The notes under the pieces are model-generated. The model was not told the DNA's origin, made no database searches, and saw nothing but the letters and a program-made list of their open reading frames with translations. A DNA stretch of 64,000 bases, from assembly GCF_002159085.1 (NCBI RefSeq), contig NZ_LZRU01000023.1:62001-126000 (forward strand), written 5' to 3'. Positions 1-7,578 of this stretch are shown piece by piece. The first letter of the stretch is position 1, and every line of letters starts with the position of its first letter. This stretch comes from Thermobacillus sp. ZCTH02-B1 (GTDB lineage: Bacteria; Bacillota; Bacilli; Paenibacillales; Paenibacillaceae). The position numbers were made by a program, and so were the translations under genes.

Positions 1-1
1 C

Positions 2-328
2 AAGGCGGGGATCATCTCCGGCGTGTCGAGCACCCGCTTCGATCCGGACAGCCCGATCACGCGCGAGCAGATGGCGTCGATGATGGTCCGCGCGGCGCGC
101 GCGATGGGGGTTGAAATTCTGACGACCCGTTCCCAATCCGAATATCTGAAACCTTACAAGGATGCGGGAACCCTGTCATCCTGGGCGAGGAGCGACATGG
201 TCAAGGCGATCGAAGCGCAGATCATCAAAGGCATGACCAAGGACTCGCTCGGTCCGAAGCGGAACGCGACGCGGGCCGAAGCGATCGTCATGATCGAGCG
301 GCTGCTCCGGTATCTGAACTTGATGTGA
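2..328 (+). CDS. S-layer homology (SLH) domain protein, C-terminal fragment
   Basis: This is the last 108 codons of a gene that begins before the window; the open frame runs in from base 2 with no start needed. The visible part reads KAGIISGVSSTRFDPDSPIT followed by REQMASMMVRAARAM, the typical second half of one SLH repeat, and then a further repeat containing DMVKAIEAQIIKGMT and RAEAIVMIERLL. SLH repeats bind pyruvylated secondary cell-wall polysaccharide and hold exported proteins at the surface. The repeats end at the C-terminus, so this is a C-terminal anchor. What it anchors lies outside the window. An intrinsic terminator follows directly. Confidence 0.85.
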   Translation, partial: KAGIISGVSSTRFDPDSPITREQMASMMVRAARAMGVEILTTRSQSEYLKPYKDAGTLSSWARSDMVKAIEAQIIKGMTKDSLGPKRNATRAEAIVMIERLLRYLNLM

Positions 329-347
329 GACCATTCAGCCGCGCAGA

Positions 348-390
348 CCGCCCCGTTTCGGGGCGGTTTCCCGTTTCGGGGCGGTTTTTT
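348..390 (+). terminator. Intrinsic terminator after the SLH gene
   Basis: An 8-bp perfect stem CCGCCCCG/CGGGGCGG with a TTT loop (348-366) is followed by a second copy of the GTTTCGGGGCGG arm and a run of six T (385-390). The duplicated 3' arm gives two alternative hairpins sharing the same left arm. Confidence 0.85.
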
Positions 391-499
391 GTATGCGCGG
401 GAGGAAATTTTCGGAATTTGTCCATTGGGACCGGAACTTTTCGTTCCGAACGGGAGTCTATTTCTTTGCAGAACTTGCGGATGGGAGAGAAGAGGAACG

Positions 500-3214
500 A
501 TGCGAACGGACGGATTCGGGAAGCATCCGGGCGCCGGGCTGCCGCGTCTGCGGCGGCTGGCGCGTTATGTGCGGACAGGCGTCATCGGGATCTCGCTGCT
601 GTTGACGACCGCCGGCGGCGCGGCATGGCCGGCTGCGGCGGCATCGTCCGCGGGGAATGGCAAGGCGTCCGGGCCTGCTCTGCATTTGATCGGGGAGACG
701 CCCGTGACCGCGGGCGCGATGCGGCGCACGTACGAATTCCTGCCGGAGCAGAACGGCACGAACGGGATGGCGCGCGTGCACGTCATCGCAATCGATCTGA
801 CCCAACCGTATGTGTCGCTGAACGCGATGACGGGGGGCGGCACGGTGCCCGGCAGGGCGACCGTCGGGAACATGGTGAAGGAGACCGGCGCCGTTGCGGG
901 GGTTAACGCGGACTATTTTGATATGTCGGGCGTCCAGCCGGTGCCGTTCGGCTTCCATATCGCGGGAGGCGAGCTGGTCAAATCGGCGCGCGGGATTGAA
1001 GGCATGTACATGTTCGGCATCACGAAGGACAGGGTGCCGGTCATCGACCGCTTCCGGTTCACGGGCAGCGTCGTCGCGTCGAACGGGGCGACATTTGCGC
1101 TCAAGGGCGTGAACGAGGCGGCGTTCTGGTCGAACGAGGGCGCGAGCCATGCGAACGCGCTGTACCTGTATACGAGCAGCTGGGGGGAAGCGGAACGTCC
1201 GCTCGACGCCAGCACGTCACCGACGGAAGCGCTCGTGCAGGACGGCATCGTCGTGTCGGTATCCGACAAGGTTCCGCTGCCGGTCCGGCCGCCGGAGAAC
1301 GGCTACATTCTGCGCGGCCACGGCACGGCGGCGAAGTTCATCCTGGAGAATCTGATGCCGGGAACGCCGGTCACGGTATCGTACTCGCTCGTATCGGAGA
1401 CATCGGGCAAGTCGTACAAGGCCGACGACTGGAGCATGATGATCGGCGGCCATACCATTCTGGTGGACGGCGGTGCGCCGGCCCAATATTCGCGGAGCGT
1501 CTCGAGCCTGAGTCCGAACGCCGACCGCGCGCGCACGGCGATCGGTTATTCGCGGGACGGAAAAACCGTCTATCTGGTGACGGTCGAGAAGAGCGGTTCC
1601 AGCGCCGGCGCCACGCTGCCGGAACTCCAGCAGATTCTCGTGATGCTCGGCGCATGGCGGGCCATCAATCTCGACGGCGGGGGATCGACGACGATGGTTG
1701 CCCGGCCGCTCGGGGAGTTCGCGGCGCAGCTCACGCATGCGACGGAAGACGGCGGCTCCGGTACGTACCAGCGCCCGGTCGTGAACGGCATCGGCGTCTA
1801 TACGAGCGCGCCGCAGGGGAAGCTGAAGGGCATCCTCATCTCCGGCCGGCAGGTGCTGTTCGTCGGCGAAGAGGCGGCCTACACGCTGAAGGCCTACGAT
1901 GAATATTACAATCCGCTGGATCCTTCGGGCATTGCCGTCACCTGGCGTCTGGACGATCCGAAGCTCGGGAGCCTGACGGACAACATCCTCAAGCCGGCGC
2001 GCCCGGGCACGGGGACGTTGACCGCGAAGGCGGGCAGCGCTTCGGACAAGCTGGCGTTCGAGGTGATCGGCGAAGCGCAGATCGTTCGCATGACGATCGG
2101 CGCCTCGCAGGCGGAGCTCGCGCCGGGCGCGTCGATTAGCGCGCCGGTATCCGTGGAATTGTCCGACGGCCGGAAGCTGTCCGTACCCGCGGCAAGCGTG
2201 CGGTGGGAATTCCGCGGCTTCACGGGAACGGCGAAGGACGGCGTCATCCATATCGACAAGGTAAAACCGGGCGTGAGCACCGGTTACGCGATCGCCCGCT
2301 ACGACGGCTATTCGGCGCTGCTGACGCTGAAGGCCGGCGAGGCGCTGCCGTTTGAAGATTTCGAGAGCGGCAAGACGGCGGTTTCGGCGTCGCAGGCGCC
2401 CGCGCAAGTGACGGCGGAGGCGGATCTCGTCAGCGGTCTGCCGGGCGAAAACGAGTCGACGGTGCTGCGGCTGCGGTATGATTTTTCGACGAGTGCGGAG
2501 GACCGGAACAAGGCGGCCTATGCCGTATTGGGCGAGCAGGGCGTCGTGCTTCCGGGAGAGCCCGTCGGCCTCTCGGTCGACGTGTTCGGCGACGGCAGCA
2601 GCCACATGGTCCGCGCGATGATCACGGACGCGGACGGCAAGGATCAGCTCGTAACCCTGGCATCGTCGCTGAACTGGACCGGATGGAAGACGGTCCGTGC
2701 GGATCTGGCGTCGTACAAACCGCCGTTCAGGCTGAAGAGCCTGTATGTCGCGTCGCCGAAGGAGGGGCAGGCGGCTCGTCCGGCGTCCGGCGAGGTCTAT
2801 TTTGACAACATCCGGCTGCATTATCCCGTGTCCGACGGGCAGGAATACGAGACCGTCGTGCTCAAGATCGGCTCCCGGCAGGCGACGGTCGGCGACAAAA
2901 CGTTCACGCTGGATGTCGCGCCCTTCGTGGAGAACGGCGTGACCTACCTGCCGCTGCGCTTCGTCTCGGATCAGCTCGGCGGCAGCGTCGGCTGGGACGG
3001 ACAGGCGAAGAAGGCGACGCTGCTGCGCGGCGACCGTCTGCTGGAACTCAGGCTCGGATCGGAGACCTATATCGTGAACGGCGAGCGGAAGCCCGCCCCG
3101 GCCCAGATCCGGATCAAGAACGGCAGGACGCTCGTCCCGGTGCGGCTCGTGTCGGAACAGCTCGGTCTCAAGGTGACCTGGAACAAGCAGGACAAGACCG
3201 TGACGATCGAATGA
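500..3214 (+). CDS. Secreted phosphodiester glycosidase (NAGPA family) with stalk domains
   Basis: The 904-residue product starts at ATG 500, which has a GAAGAGGA ribosome site; the open frame extends further upstream but without a comparable site. Residues about 20-50 form a signal peptide ending near AAAASS. Residues about 60-430 match the phosphodiester glycosidase family (NAGPA, formerly DUF2233), with the hallmark LDGGGSTTM at about residues 391-399. The middle carries Ig-like and jelly-roll-like segments (about 435-780). The last 120 residues hold paired copper-amine-oxidase-N1-type repeats (TYLPLRFVSDQLGG and TLVPVRLVSEQLGL), a common Paenibacillus surface stalk. It is probably exported and acts on phosphodiester-linked sugars of wall or extracellular polymers; the substrate is unknown. 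Confidence 0.88.
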   Translation: MRTDGFGKHPGAGLPRLRRLARYVRTGVIGISLLLTTAGGAAWPAAAASSAGNGKASGPALHLIGETPVTAGAMRRTYEFLPEQNGTNGMARVHVIAIDLTQPYVSLNAMTGGGTVPGRATVGNMVKETGAVAGVNADYFDMSGVQPVPFGFHIAGGELVKSARGIEGMYMFGITKDRVPVIDRFRFTGSVVASNGATFALKGVNEAAFWSNEGASHANALYLYTSSWGEAERPLDASTSPTEALVQDGIVVSVSDKVPLPVRPPENGYILRGHGTAAKFILENLMPGTPVTVSYSLVSETSGKSYKADDWSMMIGGHTILVDGGAPAQYSRSVSSLSPNADRARTAIGYSRDGKTVYLVTVEKSGSSAGATLPELQQILVMLGAWRAINLDGGGSTTMVARPLGEFAAQLTHATEDGGSGTYQRPVVNGIGVYTSAPQGKLKGILISGRQVLFVGEEAAYTLKAYDEYYNPLDPSGIAVTWRLDDPKLGSLTDNILKPARPGTGTLTAKAGSASDKLAFEVIGEAQIVRMTIGASQAELAPGASISAPVSVELSDGRKLSVPAASVRWEFRGFTGTAKDGVIHIDKVKPGVSTGYAIARYDGYSALLTLKAGEALPFEDFESGKTAVSASQAPAQVTAEADLVSGLPGENESTVLRLRYDFSTSAEDRNKAAYAVLGEQGVVLPGEPVGLSVDVFGDGSSHMVRAMITDADGKDQLVTLASSLNWTGWKTVRADLASYKPPFRLKSLYVASPKEGQAARPASGEVYFDNIRLHYPVSDGQEYETVVLKIGSRQATVGDKTFTLDVAPFVENGVTYLPLRFVSDQLGGSVGWDGQAKKATLLRGDRLLELRLGSETYIVNGERKPAPAQIRIKNGRTLVPVRLVSEQLGLKVTWNKQDKTVTIE

Positions 3215-3283
3215 CCGAAAAGCGAACGGCCCGCGAATTTGTGATATATTTAGAGATGAGAGCAGGAATCCATTCGCGAGAAG

Positions 3284-4450
3284 GTGCTTGATGCCATCGT
3301 GGATTTCCGGATCCAGCATATCGACAGCATCATCAAAAACGCGATCTCGGTCATGGAACAGAGCAAGTACCAGATCTTCGAGATCGCCGAATCGGCCCGC
3401 CAGGAGTGGCTGCAGCTCCGGCAGGAGCTCGAGCGGGTCAAGAGGGAAACGAGCGAGACGATCGACAAGGTGGACGAGCTCGAGCGGGAATACCGGCGGG
3501 CGCGCATGCAGCTGGTCGAGGTCAGCAAGGATTTCATCCGCTATAAGGAAGCCGACATCAAAAGCGCCTACGAGAAAGCGACGCGAATCCAGTTGGACCT
3601 GCTCATGTATCGCGAGAAGGAAGCATACCTTAAGGCTCGCCGGGACGAACTGCAGCAGCGGATCAAGAACGTCGAGGTCTCCGTGGAGCGCGCGGAGACG
3701 ATCAGTTCGCAGATCAACGTCGTGCTGGAGTATCTTTCCGGCGACCTCAACCAGGTGACGCGCATTCTGGAATCGGCGAAGAACCGTCAGCTGATCGGGC
3801 TGAAGATCATTTTGGCCCAAGAAGAAGAGCGGAAACGGATGGCCCGGGAAATCCATGACGGTCCGGCCCAGTCCCTGGCGAATCTAGTGCTTAGGACCGA
3901 AATTGCGGAAAGGATGCTGATGAAGCAGGAATTTCAGCTGGTTCAGGAAGAATTAATGGAATTGAAAAGTCAGGTTCGCTCAGGACTGGAAGAAATCAGG
4001 AAGATCATTTTCAATCTGCGACCGATGGCTCTGGACGATCTGGGACTCGTGCCGACGCTGCGAAAATTCGTGCAGGACTTCGAGGAGAAGACGAAGATTC
4101 GCGCGGTGTTCGAGACGTCCGGCCGCGAGCTCCGGATGCCGTCCGGCATGGAGGCCGCCATCTATCGTCTTGTCCAGGAAGCATTCTCCAACGCGCTGAA
4201 GCATGCCTCCGCGTCCTATGTCAGGCTGGAGATCAAGTTCCATCCGAAGCGGGTCAATCTCGTCATTCAGGACAACGGCGTCGGCTTCGATGTCGAACAG
4301 ACGCTGGCGCGGTCGAAGCACAGCTCCCATTTCGGGTTGATCGGTATGACCGAACGGGTGGAACTGCTCAACGGCAAGATGGAAATCCAATCCGCGAAAG
4401 GACAGGGGACCAAAATCTCCATTTCCATTCCCGTGGATACGGACCTCTGA
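3284..4450 (+). CDS. degS: Sensor histidine kinase DegS
   Basis: This is the cytoplasmic, soluble histidine kinase that phosphorylates DegU; there is no membrane segment in its 388 residues. Residues about 1-175 are the helical, coiled-coil DegS sensor domain. The HisKA_3 dimerisation box contains the phospho-acceptor His at about residue 191 (EIHDGPAQSLANL), close to the position in B. subtilis. The ATP-binding part shows EAFSNALKHA and DNGVGFD. The GTG at 3284 was used, but its ribosome site is poor: AGAAGG directly abuts it and an in-frame TGA lies at 3257, so the true start could be a rare ATT at 3272. degU follows 17 bases later in the same operon. Confidence 0.95.
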   Translation: MLDAIVDFRIQHIDSIIKNAISVMEQSKYQIFEIAESARQEWLQLRQELERVKRETSETIDKVDELEREYRRARMQLVEVSKDFIRYKEADIKSAYEKATRIQLDLLMYREKEAYLKARRDELQQRIKNVEVSVERAETISSQINVVLEYLSGDLNQVTRILESAKNRQLIGLKIILAQEEERKRMAREIHDGPAQSLANLVLRTEIAERMLMKQEFQLVQEELMELKSQVRSGLEEIRKIIFNLRPMALDDLGLVPTLRKFVQDFEEKTKIRAVFETSGRELRMPSGMEAAIYRLVQEAFSNALKHASASYVRLEIKFHPKRVNLVIQDNGVGFDVEQTLARSKHSSHFGLIGMTERVELLNGKMEIQSAKGQGTKISISIPVDTDL

Positions 4451-4467
4451 AAGGAGACGTGATCAGC

Positions 4468-5190
4468 ATGGACCTCAAGGCTGCGGGAAGCCGCAAAATC
4501 AAGGTGCTGCTGGCGGACGACCATCAGCTGTTCCGCGAGGGCCTGAAGCGGATCCTCAACATGGAAGAGGATCTGGAGGTCATCGGCGAGTGCAGCGACG
4601 GCATCCAGGTGTTGGAGTTCTGCAACCACACGAAGCCGGATATCGTCCTTATGGATATCAACATGCCGGTCGAGAACGGGGTCGTGGCCACCGAGCGGCT
4701 GCGGGACCTGTTCCCGGACGTAAAGGTCATCATTCTGTCCATCCATGACGACGAGAGCTATGTCTTCGAGACGCTGCGCAAGGGCGCTTCCGGTTACCTG
4801 CTGAAGGATATGGAAGCGGAAGCCCTGGTGAACGCGATCCGTGCCGTGGCGGAAGGACACGCATACATACATCCGAAGGTGACGGGCAAGCTGATCAACC
4901 AACTGCGCCGCATGACCTATCTGAACGACATGGGCGTCATGTCGGGAGCGGCCGCCAGCAAGGAGTCCGGCGTCAAGTTCGTCGGCGAGAAAAGCCCGCT
5001 GACGCGGCGCGAGGCGGAAGTGCTGCGGCTGATGGCCGAGGGCCTGAGCAACAAGGCGATCGGCGAGCAGCTCTTCATCAGCGAGAAGACGGTCAAGAAC
5101 CACGTCAGCAGCATCCTGCAGAAGATGGAAGTCGACGACCGGACGCAGGCCGTCATCAATTCGATCAAATACGGCTGGGTGACGCTGTAA
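4468..5190 (+). CDS. degU: Response regulator DegU
   Basis: The 240-residue NarL/FixJ-type regulator is the partner of DegS. The receiver domain (about 8-125) carries the acidic pair ADDH and the phospho-acceptor Asp at about residue 63 in VLMDINMP. The C-terminal LuxR-type helix-turn-helix (about 170-235) contains [21 protein letters not shown] and [16 protein letters not shown] 4468 was chosen because AAGGAG at 4451-4456 sits 11 bases away; the GTG at 4459 is only two bases from that site. In Bacilli DegU controls exoenzymes, competence and motility, all of which have genes nearby here. Confidence 0.96.
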   Translation: MDLKAAGSRKIKVLLADDHQLFREGLKRILNMEEDLEVIGECSDGIQVLEFCNHTKPDIVLMDINMPVENGVVATERLRDLFPDVKVIILSIHDDESYVFETLRKGASGYLLKDMEAEALVNAIRAVAEGHAYIHPKVTGKLINQLRRMTYLNDMGVMSGAAASKESGVKFVGEKSPLTRREAEVLRLMAEGLSNKAIGEQLFISEKTVKNHVSSILQKMEVDDRTQAVINSIKYGWVTL

Positions 5191-5440
5191 GCCGCCGGAT
5201 CGCGCGTGCGAACGTGCGGGCGGCATGGGGCGGCGTTGGCGGGGGAACCCGGAAGCGCCGCTTGCGTTCCGGAATCCGGATTTCGGGTGTGAGGGCCCCC
5301 GTTTGCCGGCCGGATGCGGACGGGCTTCGTGCCATGGACCGCTTCGGGCCGGGAGGCGGGGGCTTCGTGTGTCCGGCGCAGGGCTTTCACGACTGGGCAT
5401 CCGTGCGCATATGCTGTTGGCACGAAGGAGGCGGATGCTC

Positions 5441-5929
5441 ATGTGGTGGATGCTGCTTGCGATCATCGGCTGCTACGCCTTCGCCGCGCTGGCGGTGCGG
5501 GCGGCCGTCCGGCGGCATCGGGTGCGGCGCGCCGGCACGCATGTGGTGCTGCTTGCGGGCAATCAGGGCGGTCGGATCGAGTGGTATCTGCGCCGGCTGC
5601 GCCGTTGGTCGCTCCGCACCGGCCGGGACGTCCGCGTGACCCTCGTGGATTGCGGATCAACCGACGATACCGTCGCCATCGCGGAGCGGTTCGGCCGGAG
5701 GACGGGAGCGGTGAGCGTCGTGCGCCCGGGATGGCTGGCCGCTACACCGGAGCGGCGGGAACGGCCGGAGTTGAACGGGATTGAAATCGGTCGCGATGGC
5801 GCGGTTCGATGCGGCAATGACAGGGCGCGCATCCCTGGGGATCTGCCGAACGAAGATGAAGTGCAACTTCCGGAGGAGCTGCTGCTTTTTGATCTGAGCA
5901 ATCCGGAGGATGTGGCGAGATTGCCATAG
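5441..5929 (+). CDS. Membrane-anchored, GT-A-fold-like small protein
   Basis: The 162-residue protein opens with one hydrophobic helix (MWWMLLAIIGCYAFAALAV), then a basic stretch, then a segment like the first half of a family 2 glycosyltransferase: THVVLLAGNQGG and VTLVDCGSTDDTVAIAERF, the nucleotide-binding beta-strand region. The rest of a glycosyltransferase, including a DXD metal motif and an acceptor domain, is missing, so catalysis is doubtful. ATG 5441 lies nine bases after AAGGAGG; ATG 5435 in the same frame is too close. It sits between degU and the comF genes, where B. subtilis has the DegV-type yviA. The function is not known; it may be a degenerate glycosyltransferase or a binding protein. 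Confidence 0.7.
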   Translation: MWWMLLAIIGCYAFAALAVRAAVRRHRVRRAGTHVVLLAGNQGGRIEWYLRRLRRWSLRTGRDVRVTLVDCGSTDDTVAIAERFGRRTGAVSVVRPGWLAATPERRERPELNGIEIGRDGAVRCGNDRARIPGDLPNEDEVQLPEELLLFDLSNPEDVARLP

Positions 5930-6081
5930 ATCCGGTTGATGCGGCGGGCGGCGGGGGAACCGATCGAGGGCTGTCCCCGCGAATCTCGCGAATCGCCGAG
6001 TCGCCCTTCGATCCTGCGGCCGCCTGCCGATGATCCCGCGCCGGCCGCTCGAACGGGCCGGAGCGGATTGGCTTCAAGATC

Positions 6082-6110
6082 TTGATGGGAGAGCGGATTT
6101 GTTCTATAAT
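6082..6110 (+). promoter_or_regulatory. Sigma-A promoter of the short RNA / SLH operon
   Basis: TTGATG (6082-6087), a 17-base spacer and a perfect TATAAT (6105-6110) predict transcription from about 6117. It is the only clear promoter in the 5930-6293 gap and drives the short terminated unit just downstream. Confidence 0.75.
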
Positions 6111-6116
6111 GCTGGC

Positions 6117-6178
6117 AAAAGGTTGTTCGGTTGGCAGGAAGCACCTGCCTCGCAATTGTGCGGGGCGGGTGTTTTTTC
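6117..6178 (+). ncRNA. Candidate short RNA or terminator-type leader
   Basis: From the predicted start at about 6117 the transcript meets an intrinsic terminator after roughly 55 bases. The terminator stem pairs 6142-6153 with 6160-6171 (12 bp including two G-U pairs, loop AATTGT) and is followed by TTTTTT (6172-6177). A competing hairpin pairs GGCAGG (6133-6138) with CCTGCC (6144-6149); it shares the left arm of the terminator, so the two cannot form together. That is the logic of an attenuator or riboswitch expression platform for the SLH/PKD operon 115 bases on. I could not match the RNA to a known riboswitch class. It may equally be a free-standing small RNA. Confidence 0.5.
6142..6177 (+). 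terminator. Intrinsic terminator in the SLH operon leader
   Basis: A 12-bp GC-rich stem, six-base loop and six T. It lies between the promoter at 6082 and the SLH gene at 6294, so expression of the operon needs readthrough or another promoter. A further small inverted repeat TATTCC/GGAATA lies at about 6222-6240. Confidence 0.8.
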
Positions 6179-6293
6179 TTTGCGCTTCGGCGGCCGGGCC
6201 GGGAGATTTTTATCGGACGGTATTCCAGTAATGGGAATATTCGTCTAATATTTAACTGATCGACAAAAATTGATCAGGGAGTGTCGGATTCCT

Positions 6294-7574
6294 ATGATGC
6301 GCATGGTGAAGAAGCTGTGGGTCGCTGTGATCGTTGCCGCATTGTCGGTCTCGGCTTTCGGCGTCTCGGCGGCTGAGCAACAAGTGGCCGGTTCCTTCAA
6401 GGACGTACCTGCCGGGCATTGGGCCGCCTCGGTCATCCGGGAGGCGGTCGGTAAAGGCTATGTGTCCGGTTATCCGGACGGCACGTTCAAGCCGGACCGG
6501 AACGTAACGCGGGCCGAGTTCATGAAAATGCTCGTCTCGGCGTTGGGACTTCCTCATTCGCAGGGAGGCAGCCCGTGGTATCAACCTTACAATGACACGT
6601 TGCGGAAAACCGGGATTTTGAACGACGACGATTTCCACTTCCTGAATTACGACGCGCCGATCACCCGGCTCGAGCTGATCCGGCTGGCGGTGAAGGCGCT
6701 GGATCCGGAACATATCGGCAAGGAAGAGATTGAACTGGTTCGTACGGCGGCGGAGACGGGGCTCTTGCGCGGCATGGATGGAGAACTCAAGCTGAGCGGC
6801 CGCACCACGCGCGCCCAGGCGGTTGCGTTTATGGAACGGTTGTTGGCGTTGCGCGCCGGGGAGACGCTGTCCGTCGATCATGTCGCGCTTGCGCAGGCGG
6901 AGGCGCTGGAGGCCGATCCCTGGGGGCGGGTCATCCGGACGACGAACCTGCCGAAAAACGCGGCGGACTACCCGTATATCCTCGAAAGCATCCCGAATGC
7001 CATGTACGAGATGGGGTACAACGAGAAGTTCTTTTCAAATGGATTGGGCGAGACTTCAAGGCAGTTCCATGAACGATGGAAGTCCTACAAGCGGGAAAAC
7101 ATTGACAAATGGCTACCTAATGCAGAACGATGGCTGAATATGGTAGTGAATGTCGATTATCAGACGATTGATGATCGTTGGGTGAAGGAGATGGGCGATC
7201 TTGGTAATTATTTTGCCCGGAGAGATGCCATCGACAGCTTCTACACCCGTTACGCAGAGAAAGTTCGGAAAGAGAAAATCCGAATCATTGGCAACGTCAG
7301 GTTGGAGCCGTCAATCATCGTCAATGACCATTTGTATCGTACGTTCATGAGGGCCAAAGTGGAATTTAAAATCGTCGAAGCGAAAAATCCGAAAGACGTT
7401 TTCTTCATGACATTCCAGCCAAAGGAAGGATTCAAAATCGGACAGTGGTACCGTGGATACGCGGATATTGAACTTGGCGACATGGTCGTTCATCCGGACA
7501 TGTTGACGGATATGCGGGTGGGGCACGTTTACTCAACATTCTTCTGGAATTACGATTTTAACATTAAGGAGTGA
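6294..7574 (+). CDS. SLH-domain surface protein, partner of the giant PKD protein
   Basis: The 426-residue product has a signal peptide (VKKLWVAVIVAALSVSAFGVSA). A strong first SLH repeat follows at about residues 33-85 (FKDVPAGHWAASVIREAVGK, then GYPDGTFKPDRNVTRAEF), with weaker repeats to about residue 190. SLH repeats bind the secondary cell-wall polymer. The C-terminal 230 residues match no family I recognise; they are rich in aromatic and charged residues (RQFHERWKSYKRENIDKWL, FFMTFQPKEGFKIGQWY) and their DNA is visibly richer in A and T than the neighbours. ATG 6294 follows AGGGAG at 12 bases; a TTG at 6270 in the same frame is less likely. The next gene starts four bases after the stop. 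Confidence 0.85.
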   Translation: MMRMVKKLWVAVIVAALSVSAFGVSAAEQQVAGSFKDVPAGHWAASVIREAVGKGYVSGYPDGTFKPDRNVTRAEFMKMLVSALGLPHSQGGSPWYQPYNDTLRKTGILNDDDFHFLNYDAPITRLELIRLAVKALDPEHIGKEEIELVRTAAETGLLRGMDGELKLSGRTTRAQAVAFMERLLALRAGETLSVDHVALAQAEALEADPWGRVIRTTNLPKNAADYPYILESIPNAMYEMGYNEKFFSNGLGETSRQFHERWKSYKRENIDKWLPNAERWLNMVVNVDYQTIDDRWVKEMGDLGNYFARRDAIDSFYTRYAEKVRKEKIRIIGNVRLEPSIIVNDHLYRTFMRAKVEFKIVEAKNPKDVFFMTFQPKEGFKIGQWYRGYADIELGDMVVHPDMLTDMRVGHVYSTFFWNYDFNIKE

Positions 7575-7578
7575 CGGT

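Noticed and set aside
1217..3856. Long minus-strand open frame (879 codons) opposite the glycosidase and degS genes
   Set aside because: It has no family motifs, is rich in Arg/His/Leu as expected from the complement of GC-rich codons, and crosses two well-supported plus-strand genes.
6111..6178. Assignment of the leader RNA to the c-di-GMP, preQ1, fluoride or guanidine riboswitch class
   Set aside because: The conserved core elements of these classes were not found in the sequence.
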